A stretch of 12,189 nucleotides of DNA from the NCBI GenBank assembly GCA_014360945.1, contig JACIWM010000032.1:1-12189 (forward strand), read 5' to 3'. The stretch's first letter is position 1, and every line of letters starts with the position of its first letter. This document shows, piece after piece, positions 5,313 to 11,798 of the stretch. Source of the stretch: Candidatus Bipolaricaulota bacterium. Its GTDB lineage: Bacteria > Bipolaricaulota > Bipolaricaulia > Bipolaricaulales > Bipolaricaulaceae. Made by a program: the position numbers and the translations under genes. The notes under the pieces are model-generated. The model did not search any database. It worked only from the letters and a program-made list of their open reading frames with translations, and was not told the origin of the DNA.

Positions 5313-6710
5313 ATGCGCGTTGTGTTTGTGGCCGCGGAGGCTGCGCCGTATGCCAAGGCCGGAGGCCTTGGGGATGTGGTGGGCTCCTTACCTAAGGCTC
5401 TCCGATCCTTGGGCCTGGAAGTCCACATTTTCGTCCCCCTCTACCGCGACCATCGCCCTCAAACTGAACCGATCCTAAGCTTCAGCCTAAATTTCGCCGG
5501 GTCTTCCCGAGCCGTGCGAATCCACCAAGGCTTTCTTCCCCAAAGCGACGTGCCCGTGTACTTCGTGGATCACCCGCCCTACTACGACCGGCCGGGAATC
5601 TACGGGGAAGGAGACCAAGACTATCCCGATAACCTTCTTCGCTTTGCCTTCCTTTGCCGGGCCGCGCTTGAGGCCGCAGAAAAACTCGGGATTTGGCCGG
5701 ATATCTTCCACGTGCACGATTGGCACACCGCCCTTCTTCCTGTTTTCCTTCGGGAAAAAGGTAAAAGAGCCAAGGTCGTTCTCACCATCCATAACCTCGC
5801 GTTTCAGGGCTGGTATCCGCGGCCGGAGTGGGAGAAGCTCGGGCTTTCCCCGGAGTCCTTGGCCCTAGCGGGAGAAGGGGAGTGGCTCTGTTCCTTGCGG
5901 GCCGGGCTCCGCACCGCGGACATCATCACCACCGTCTCCCCCACGTACGCCCAGGAGATCTTGGCCGACGGACTGGGCTTGGATGACATTTTGCGCGCGA
6001 GAGCTGAAGAAATCGTGGGGATTCTGAACGGGATTGACACGGAGGAGTGGGACCCCAAGCAAGACGAATACATTTGGGCCAACTATTCTGCCGAGGATCT
6101 GCGTGGCAAGGCCTTCAACCGCCGGCGGCTCCTTTTCGAGCTTGGCCTTTCCCTGGATGCTCCGGTGGTGGCCATGGTGGGAAGGCTCACCGAGCAAAAA
6201 GGCCTGGACCTTGTCCTTGCCGGGTTCGACCGACTCATGGCCTTGGGAATAAACCTCGTGATCCTGGGGACCGGGGAATCCCGATATGCGGATTTTCTCC
6301 AAGAGGCGGAGAAACGCTGGCCTGGTCGCGTGCGATTTTTGGCGATCTTCTCCGAGGTTTGGGCCCACCGCATCATCGCTGGGGCGGATTTCCTCCTCAT
6401 GCCTTCCCGGTTTGAGCCTTGCGGTCTTACCCAGATGTACGCTCTTCGCTACGGCACGATTCCCGTGGTGCGAGCCACCGGCGGCCTCAAGGACACCGTG
6501 GTGGATGTGGAAGAAGGCGGGAACGGCTTTGTTTTCGAGGAGTTCACGCCGGAGGCGATGCTTTCGGCGCTGGCCCGGGCCGTGCGGCTTTGGCGGGAGG
6601 ACCGAAAAAGCCTCCTCGCCCTAAGGCGGAAAGGGATGGCCGGGGATTACTCGTGGGACCGGGCGGCCAAGAGCTACCAGGAGGTCTACGCCGAAATCCT
6701 CAGCCGCTGA
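5313..6710 (+). CDS. glgA: Glycogen synthase (starch synthase type, GT5)
   Basis: This enzyme transfers glucose from ADP-glucose (or UDP-glucose) to the non-reducing end of alpha-1,4-glucan, the chain-elongation step of glycogen synthesis. The 465-residue length is typical. The N-terminal KAGGLGDVV (15-23) holds the sugar-nucleotide/glucan-binding Lys15, HVHDWHT is at 133-139, and the GT-B C-terminal half has VGRLTEQKG (289-297, Arg291 and Lys296) and SRFEPCGLTQMYALRYG (365-381, Glu368). All expected catalytic residues are present. The start is the ATG at 5313, matching the family N-terminus (MRVVFVAAEAAP); an upstream in-frame TTG adds two non-conserved residues. There is no Shine-Dalgarno. 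No glgB, glgC or glgP is in the window, so the gene is isolated from any glycogen cluster here. Its last 11 bases overlap the convergent lipoprotein gene. Confidence 0.94.
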   Translation: MRVVFVAAEAAPYAKAGGLGDVVGSLPKALRSLGLEVHIFVPLYRDHRPQTEPILSFSLNFAGSSRAVRIHQGFLPQSDVPVYFVDHPPYYDRPGIYGEGDQDYPDNLLRFAFLCRAALEAAEKLGIWPDIFHVHDWHTALLPVFLREKGKRAKVVLTIHNLAFQGWYPRPEWEKLGLSPESLALAGEGEWLCSLRAGLRTADIITTVSPTYAQEILADGLGLDDILRARAEEIVGILNGIDTEEWDPKQDEYIWANYSAEDLRGKAFNRRRLLFELGLSLDAPVVAMVGRLTEQKGLDLVLAGFDRLMALGINLVILGTGESRYADFLQEAEKRWPGRVRFLAIFSEVWAHRIIAGADFLLMPSRFEPCGLTQMYALRYGTIPVVRATGGLKDTVVDVEEGGNGFVFEEFTPEAMLSALARAVRLWREDRKSLLALRRKGMAGDYSWDRAAKSYQEVYAEILSR

Positions 6711-7398
6711 CCTTCTCCAGCCAGCTTTCCCCGCCCTTGCCCTCCGCGCACCAGCCCTCCACCCCCGTGATGAACTTCACCTTCCACCACGTGTAGCCGT
6801 CCGCGCTCTTCGGCCCGTCCACGATCTGGCCTTCGATTCCCGGCGGTATGGATCCACGGTAGTTCACATGGGTGACCTCGGGATTGGTGACGCCGGGCTC
6901 GGTGCGCACTTTGAGGTTTACCACGGTCCGAACCTTGTCGCCGATTTTGAACTTGCCCGAAGAGGCCACGGTTGTCTCCGCGGGAACCCCGATCACCAGA
7001 GCCTGTGGATCCTTAGGGCTCACGGCGATTTGGGATTTGGCATCCTTCCACACCTGGAACTGCAGGGTGAACGTGCCCTCCGCGGAGACCTGATGATTCC
7101 ACGTTTGTGTGGCCCGCTCCCCGGGCTTCACGGTTACCCAGGTCTCGTACTTCCCCACGGCCCGGCCCTGGTCGTCCCAGAGGAGGGCCTTGAGGAGGAA
7201 CTGGGTGGTGCGGTTTCCGGTGTTGATCACGGTGAGTTTGAGGGGGATAGTTTCGCCCACGGCGGCGCGGACCGGCTCCCGCGGGGAAAAACTTTCGATC
7301 TGGGCGCTGATGCGGGCGCAACCGGCGAGGGCCGCGGCGAGGATCACCGCCAGCCCCAATGCCAACTTCATCTTCCTTCTTGCGCTGGCCATGGTCAT
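6700..7398 (-). CDS. Lipoprotein with bacterial SH3-like C-terminal domain
   Basis: The product is a 232-residue predicted lipoprotein of unknown function. The n-region SARRKMK, a hydrophobic stretch and a lipobox LAGC (24-27, lipidated Cys27) mark a signal peptidase II substrate anchored to a membrane. Residues about 35-128 look like an immunoglobulin-like beta domain (EPVRAAVGETIPLKLTVINTG and similar), comparable to CARDB or BsuPI-type extracytoplasmic modules. Residues about 150-230 resemble a bacterial SH3 domain (KVRTVVNLKVRTEPG, then WWKVKF and GVEGWC), a fold that often binds cell-wall peptides. ATGs at 7398, 7392 and 7371 are all possible starts; none has a well-spaced Shine-Dalgarno. 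The farthest is given because it supplies the basic n-region. The gene lies 55 nt downstream of nikR on the same strand and overlaps glgA tail to tail by 11 bp. Whether nikR and this gene are functionally linked is unknown. Confidence 0.78.
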   Translation of the reverse strand: MTMASARRKMKLALGLAVILAAALAGCARISAQIESFSPREPVRAAVGETIPLKLTVINTGNRTTQFLLKALLWDDQGRAVGKYETWVTVKPGERATQTWNHQVSAEGTFTLQFQVWKDAKSQIAVSPKDPQALVIGVPAETTVASSGKFKIGDKVRTVVNLKVRTEPGVTNPEVTHVNYRGSIPPGIEGQIVDGPKSADGYTWWKVKFITGVEGWCAEGKGGESWLEKVSG

Positions 7399-7453
7399 CT
7401 TGTGTAACAGGGATTACCCGCGAAAGGCCGGCGGGCCAAGCCCAGGTGAGCGG

Positions 7454-7867
7454 TCATAACCGGCCAATTGTCCCGGCCGGGCACAGGCGGCCGAGAAGAA
7501 CCCCGGGCTGGGCCCGCAACCGATCCGCAAGTTCCACCAATTCCTTGGCCGGCCCACGCACGGCGATCACTTCCAAACACCGATCTTCATCCACGTGGAT
7601 ATGCAAAGTGGCAAGGATATGAGGATGGGCTTGATGCTGGGCCTCGGTGAGACGGGAAAGAAGCTCGCGCTTATGGTGGTCATAAAAAAGGAGGATCACC
7701 CCGAAGATCTCCTCCCCCTCCTCCCAGGCTTGGGCGGCTAAAGCATCCCGTACCAAATCTCGCAGGGCCTCGGAGCGGCTGGTGTACCCTTTTTTCTCAA
7801 TGAGTTCATCGAAGGCCCGAAGAAGCTCAGCCTCCATGGACACGCCAAACCGCACGATCTCCGCCAT
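7454..7867 (-). CDS. nikR: Nickel-responsive transcriptional regulator NikR
   Basis: This is a 137-residue ribbon-helix-helix repressor that senses nickel. Residues 1-45 form the DNA-binding domain (VRFGVSMEAELLRAFDELI, then YTSRSEALRDLVRDAL). Residues 50-137 form the ACT-like tetramerisation and nickel domain. The square-planar nickel ligands known from E. coli NikR are all present at matching spacing: His78, His89, His91 and Cys97. The protein should therefore bind Ni(II) and control nickel uptake or nickel-enzyme genes, which lie outside this window. The frame is open further upstream to an ATG at 7918, but those 17 residues do not look like NikR; the ATG at 7867 gives the family N-terminus. 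There is no Shine-Dalgarno; TAAGAT ends 8 nt before the ATG. The gene is divergent from uvrA across 92 bp. No clear GTATGA-type palindrome was found in that region, so autoregulation is not supported. Confidence 0.92.
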   Translation of the reverse strand: MAEIVRFGVSMEAELLRAFDELIEKKGYTSRSEALRDLVRDALAAQAWEEGEEIFGVILLFYDHHKRELLSRLTEAQHQAHPHILATLHIHVDEDRCLEVIAVRGPAKELVELADRLRAQPGVLLGRLCPAGTIGRL

Positions 7868-7875
7868 GGCCGACG

Positions 7876-7881
7876 ATCTTA
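7876..7881 (-). promoter_or_regulatory. Putative -10 element for leaderless nikR mRNA
   Basis: On the minus strand TAAGAT ends exactly 8 nt before the nikR ATG, the same spacing as at rnz and glgA. No -35 consensus was seen at 16-18 nt upstream. Confidence 0.45.
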
Positions 7882-7945
7882 CCCCTTGGCCGGAAGCGGG
7901 AGGAAAAGTTAAGATCATGGATACCTTTAGCCGGGGTTTTTCGGC

Positions 7946-7955
7946 GAGGGTGAGG
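7946..7955 (+). promoter_or_regulatory. Shine-Dalgarno region of uvrA
   Basis: GAGGGTGAGG provides two GAGG motifs; the nearer (7952-7955) is 4 nt from the ATG at 7960. TACCTT at 7922-7927 is a possible -10 that would give a leader of about 26 nt, so uvrA appears to have a leader, unlike nikR on the other side. Confidence 0.55.
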
Positions 7956-7959
7956 CCTT

Positions 7960-10785
7960 ATGGACAAGATCATCGTGCGCGGGGCCCGCGAGCACAACCT
8001 CAAAAACATCGACCTTGAGATCCCGCGAAATAAACTGGTGGTGATCACCGGGATCTCCGGGTCGGGCAAATCCTCTTTGGCCTTCGACACCCTCTATGCT
8101 GAGGGCCAGCGCCGGTATGTGGAGAGCCTCTCTGCTTATGCCCGTCAATTCTTGGGCCTCATGCAAAAACCCGATGTGGATTTGATCGAAGGCCTTTCTC
8201 CCGCCATCTCCATCGACCAAAAGGCCCGCTCCCACAATCCCCGCTCCACCGTAGGCACGGTCACAGAGATCCACGATTACTTGCGGCTTCTTTTCGCCCG
8301 AATTGGAAAGCCCCACTGCCCCCAGTGCGGGAAGCCCATCGAGCGCCAAACCGCCCAGCAGATCGTGGACCAAATTATGGCCCTTCCCGAGGGAACACCG
8401 GTGCAGATCATGGCTCCCGTGGTCCGGGGAAGAAAGGGCGAATACAAGCAGCTTTTCGAGGACCTGAAGAAAGAGGGGTTCGTCCGGGTTCGGGTGGATG
8501 GGGTCCTGCGCACCCTCTTCGAAAATATCGAGCTTGACAAGAATAAGCGCCACGACATCGAAATCGTTCTCGACCGTGTCAAAGTGGAGGCAAGGAAGCG
8601 TGGCCGAATTGCGGACTCTGTGGAAACAGCCCTCAAATGGGGGCAGGGGTTGGTGATCGTGGAGATCGTGGGCGAGGGAGAAAAGCTTTTTTCCGAGCAT
8701 TTCGCGTGCCCGGAATGTGGGGTAAGTCTTCCCGAGATCGAGCCCCGCTTTTTCTCCTTCAACTCCCCTTATGGAGCTTGTCCGGCGTGCGATGGGCTTG
8801 GCATGCGCATGGTGGTGGACCCGGAGCTCGTGATCGATCCCCGCCGATCCATTCGGGAGGGAGGGATCCTGCCCTGGGCCAACTCCCGCTCCCGCTGGCT
8901 TTCCGCCCTCCTTGAGGGAGTGTGCCGGGCCTATCGGATCGATATGGACACTCCCTTGGGCCGCCTTCCCAAGGAGAAGCTCGACATCATCCTCTACGGA
9001 ACTCGCGGGGAACTCGTGCCCTTTGTGTACACCACCACCTACGGGAAGACCCGCACCTACTACCGGCCGTTTGAGGGGGTCGTTCCCTATTTGGAGCAGG
9101 CCTATCGCGAGGCCATGAGCGACGAAGCACGGGAGGAGATCGAGCAGTACATGTCCGCCCTGCCCTGCCCGGAGTGCAAGGGCGCGCGATTGCGGCCGGA
9201 GGCGCTGGCCGTGACTGTTGGTGGGAAGAACATCTGGGAAGTAACAAAGCTCACGGTGCGCGAGGCCCTGGAATTCTTCGATAACCTCAAGCTCACGGAG
9301 CGGGAGGAGCTCATCGCGCATCAGATCCTAAAGGAGATCAAGAATCGGTTGCAGTTCATGGCCGACGTGGGCCTGGACTATCTCACGTTGGACCGGCCGG
9401 CCAACACCTTGGCCGGAGGGGAAGCCCAACGAATTCGCTTGGCCACACAGATCGGCTCGCAGCTCACCGGCGTCCTGTATGTGCTCGATGAGCCCTCCGT
9501 GGGCCTTCATCCCCGGGATAACGCCCGGCTCATCGCCACCCTAAAACGTCTTCGGGATTTGGGGAACACGGTGATCGTTGTGGAGCACGATGAGGCCACG
9601 ATGCGGGCCGCGGACTTCATCATCGACCTTGGCCCCGGTGCCGGCCTTCACGGGGGATACGTGGTGGCCACCGGCACTCCTGAGGAGATCGCGCGCAATC
9701 CCAAATCCCTCACGGGCCAGTATCTTGCGGGAGTCCGACGCATCCCCATTCCCGCGAAGCGCCGCGAGCCCAAGGATAAATGGCTCATCGTGCGCGGGGC
9801 CCGCGAGCACAACTTGAAAAACATCGATGTCCGCTTTCCCGTGGGCCTTTTCATCTGCGTCACCGGGGTTTCCGGTTCAGGGAAGTCCACCTTGGTGGAG
9901 GAGATCCTTTACCGGGGAATGGCCTGGAAGCTCGGGCATTCCGCGGGGAAACCCGGAGCTCACGACGATATCGAAGGTTGGGAGCATTTCGACCGGGTGC
10001 TTTTGGTGGATCAATCGCCCATCGGTCGCACTCCTCGGTCCAATCCCGCCACGTACACCAAAGCCTTTGATCCCATTCGCGAGGTTTTTGCCGCGACCCC
10101 GGAGGCGCGGATGCGCGGGTATACTCCGGGACGGTTTTCGTTCAACGTGCGGGGCGGCCGCTGCGAGGCCTGCCAAGGGCAAGGAAAGGTGAAGATCGAA
10201 ATGCATTTCCTGCCCGATGTGTATGTACCCTGTGACGTGTGCAAAGGAACGCGGTACAACAAGGAAACTCTGGCCATCCGCTATAAAGGGAAGAACATCG
10301 CCGAGGTTTTGGACATGACGGTGGAGGAGGCCCTGGCCTTTTTCTCCGCCATTCCGCCCATACGGGAAAAGCTTCAAACTTTGTACGATGTGGGCTTGGG
10401 CTACATCAAGCTTGGCCAGCCCGCCACGGAACTTTCCGGCGGGGAGGCGCAACGGATCAAATTGGCCCGGGAACTTTCCAAACGGCAGACCGGCCGCACC
10501 CTCTATCTCCTCGATGAGCCCACCACCGGCCTCCATCCCGAAGACGTTCGAAAACTTCTGAACGTCCTCCATCGCCTGGTGGACGCAGGGAACACGGTGG
10601 TCGTGATCGAGCACAACCTGGACGTGATCAAAACTGCGGATTGGATCATCGATCTTGGCCCGGAGGGTGGGGAGCGAGGTGGGGAGATCATCGCCGAAGG
10701 GCCACCGGAGAAGATCGCGGAGGTTCCTCAGTCCTACACGGGCCAGTTCCTTCGGGAGGTTCTCCAATTGGAGCCGGTGCGATGA
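7960..10785 (+). CDS. uvrA: Excinuclease ABC subunit A
   Basis: UvrA is the damage-recognition ATPase of nucleotide excision repair; it loads UvrB onto distorted DNA. At 941 residues it is the usual length. Two ABC ATPase modules are complete: Walker A GISGSGKSS (31-39) with signature LAGGEAQRI (484-492) and Walker B VLDEPSVGLH (508-517); and Walker A GVSGSGKST (636-644) with LSGGEAQRI (825-833) and LLDEPTTGLH (850-859). Zinc-binding cysteines are in place at 250/253/274/277 and 735/738/758/761. Further Cys pairs occur at 120/123 and 403/406. The insert at about 130-245 is the UvrB-binding region. It is the first gene of an operon; its stop overlaps the rmuC start (ATGA, 10782-10785). uvrB and uvrC are not in the window. 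The starts of the two ATPase halves are nearly identical at DNA level (listed separately). Confidence 0.97.
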   Translation: MDKIIVRGAREHNLKNIDLEIPRNKLVVITGISGSGKSSLAFDTLYAEGQRRYVESLSAYARQFLGLMQKPDVDLIEGLSPAISIDQKARSHNPRSTVGTVTEIHDYLRLLFARIGKPHCPQCGKPIERQTAQQIVDQIMALPEGTPVQIMAPVVRGRKGEYKQLFEDLKKEGFVRVRVDGVLRTLFENIELDKNKRHDIEIVLDRVKVEARKRGRIADSVETALKWGQGLVIVEIVGEGEKLFSEHFACPECGVSLPEIEPRFFSFNSPYGACPACDGLGMRMVVDPELVIDPRRSIREGGILPWANSRSRWLSALLEGVCRAYRIDMDTPLGRLPKEKLDIILYGTRGELVPFVYTTTYGKTRTYYRPFEGVVPYLEQAYREAMSDEAREEIEQYMSALPCPECKGARLRPEALAVTVGGKNIWEVTKLTVREALEFFDNLKLTEREELIAHQILKEIKNRLQFMADVGLDYLTLDRPANTLAGGEAQRIRLATQIGSQLTGVLYVLDEPSVGLHPRDNARLIATLKRLRDLGNTVIVVEHDEATMRAADFIIDLGPGAGLHGGYVVATGTPEEIARNPKSLTGQYLAGVRRIPIPAKRREPKDKWLIVRGAREHNLKNIDVRFPVGLFICVTGVSGSGKSTLVEEILYRGMAWKLGHSAGKPGAHDDIEGWEHFDRVLLVDQSPIGRTPRSNPATYTKAFDPIREVFAATPEARMRGYTPGRFSFNVRGGRCEACQGQGKVKIEMHFLPDVYVPCDVCKGTRYNKETLAIRYKGKNIAEVLDMTVEEALAFFSAIPPIREKLQTLYDVGLGYIKLGQPATELSGGEAQRIKLARELSKRQTGRTLYLLDEPTTGLHPEDVRKLLNVLHRLVDAGNTVVVIEHNLDVIKTADWIIDLGPEGGERGGEIIAEGPPEKIAEVPQSYTGQFLREVLQLEPVR
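7970..8012 (+). repeat. Direct repeat copy 1 inside uvrA (first ATPase half)
   Basis: A 43-bp segment here matches 9785-9827 at 41 positions, with the first 29 identical. It encodes the shared start of each ABC half (IVRGAREHNLKNID). The copies are 1815 bp apart, a multiple of three, so recombination between them would delete 605 codons in frame. Confidence 0.85.
9785..9827 (+). repeat. Direct repeat copy 2 inside uvrA (second ATPase half)
   Basis: This is the partner of 7970-8012, differing at two bases in one Leu codon (CTC versus TTG). It marks the start of the second ABC ATPase module. Confidence 0.85.
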
Positions 10786-11798
10786 ATTTTGAGCCTTGGT
10801 TCGTCTTTTTCGGCCTTGTCTTGCTCGTGATAGTCTTTATGCTTTTCTGGCAACGTTCTCGGCAGAAGTCGTTGGAAGAAAATTTTCGCCGCACTGCAGA
10901 AGAAGTGGGGAAAATTTCCGCAGCTTTCCAAGGTTTACAGACCCAGGTTACTGAGCATCTACGGACCACGGCCCAGCTCATTCAGGGCCAAGATCAGTCC
11001 CTCTCCCAGGGTCTTTCCAAGGTGCAGGACCTTTTGGGGGATCTCAAAGAGCGGATGGGGAAGGTGGAGGAGATCGGCCGGCGGGTGGAGACGGTGGCCC
11101 AGGACCTCACCGGCCTTCAGAATCTCTTGCGCGGCCCCAAAGCCCGGGGAGTATTCGGGGAATGGGTTCTTTCCGAAATTTTGGCCCAGGTCCTTCCTCG
11201 GAATCGCTTTCAAGAACAATACCGCTTCCGCGATGGAAACGTGGTGGACGCGGTGATATTTTTGGAGCACGCCATCGTTCCGGTGGACGCGAAATTCACC
11301 GGTTCCGAGTTTGCCCAGCTTTCCGGGGCTCCACCGGAGGAGCGAAAAAAGCTGAAAAAAGCGTTGATTAAAAACGCGCAAAAGCGGGTGGACGAAATCG
11401 CTCAAAAATACATAAAGCCCGACGAAGGCACCACGGATTTCGCCCTCATGTACATCCCGGCGGAGGGTGTTTTCCTTGAGCTTTTGACTCCTGAGGAGGA
11501 CCTGGACTTCATGGAGTACGCCTGGAGCCGCCGCGTTTTTCCATGCTCGCCCAACTCCTTTTACTCGTACCTCCAGGCCATCGCCATGGGGCTCCGCGGG
11601 CTAGAGCTCGCAAAAGATGTGCAAATGGTATTCCGCGAGCTTCGGGCTGCGGAAACCGCGTTGGAGGAAGCGCTTAAGGATTTCGCCACCCTTGGGGATC
11701 ATCTGCGCAAGGCCCAGCGCAAATGGGAAGAAGTGGAGGGGCGCTTTAAGGGTGTGCAGGAGAAAATCGCCGCTTTAGCCCAAAAGGAGGGAGGATGA
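10782..11798 (+). CDS. rmuC: RmuC-family DNA recombination protein, membrane-anchored
   Basis: RmuC proteins limit DNA inversions between short inverted repeats and carry a predicted PD-(D/E)xK nuclease core. The 338-residue product has an N-terminal transmembrane helix (residues 6-23), a long charged coiled coil (about 28-115), and the core with GPKARGVFGEWVLSEIL (118-134), VVDAVIF (154-160) and VPVDAKF (166-172), giving candidate catalytic Glu127, Asp169 and Lys171. A second coiled coil ends the protein (about 285-335). It is shorter than E. coli RmuC (about 475 residues) but keeps the core. The start is the ATG at 10782, overlapping the uvrA stop, with GGAG 8 nt upstream; the frame is open further back inside uvrA, but those codons do not encode a plausible N-terminus. 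Coupling to uvrA supports a joint DNA-repair or genome-stability role. Confidence 0.92.
   Translation: MNFEPWFVFFGLVLLVIVFMLFWQRSRQKSLEENFRRTAEEVGKISAAFQGLQTQVTEHLRTTAQLIQGQDQSLSQGLSKVQDLLGDLKERMGKVEEIGRRVETVAQDLTGLQNLLRGPKARGVFGEWVLSEILAQVLPRNRFQEQYRFRDGNVVDAVIFLEHAIVPVDAKFTGSEFAQLSGAPPEERKKLKKALIKNAQKRVDEIAQKYIKPDEGTTDFALMYIPAEGVFLELLTPEEDLDFMEYAWSRRVFPCSPNSFYSYLQAIAMGLRGLELAKDVQMVFRELRAAETALEEALKDFATLGDHLRKAQRKWEEVEGRFKGVQEKIAALAQKEGG
11784..11790 (+). promoter_or_regulatory. Shine-Dalgarno of the aldehyde ferredoxin oxidoreductase gene
   Basis: AAGGAGG lies inside the last codons of rmuC, 4 nt before the ATG at 11795. It points to translation within the uvrA-rmuC mRNA rather than from a separate promoter. 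Confidence 0.75.

Noticed and set aside
7460..7480. Hairpin CCGGCC / GGCCGG at the nikR 3' end as a terminator
   Set aside because: The 6-bp stem with a 9-nt loop lies within the last codons and is not followed by a T-run; GGCC-type palindromes are common in this DNA.
7868..7918. Upstream ATG (7918) as the nikR start
   Set aside because: The added 17 residues are not NikR-like and have no ribosome site; the family N-terminus begins at 7867.
7868..7959. NikR operator palindrome between nikR and uvrA
   Set aside because: No pair of half-sites resembling GTATGA and TCATAC at suitable spacing was found; a lone GGATAC is not enough.
7927..9321. Minus-strand open frame of 464 codons opposite uvrA
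   Set aside because: It mirrors uvrA codon positions and shows no domain; uvrA is unambiguous on the plus strand. The 296-codon frame at 9877-10767 was rejected for the same reason.
10641..10781. N-terminal extension of RmuC into uvrA
   Set aside because: The extra residues overlap uvrA in another frame. The ATG at 10782 has a Shine-Dalgarno, begins a membrane anchor, and forms an ATGA junction.
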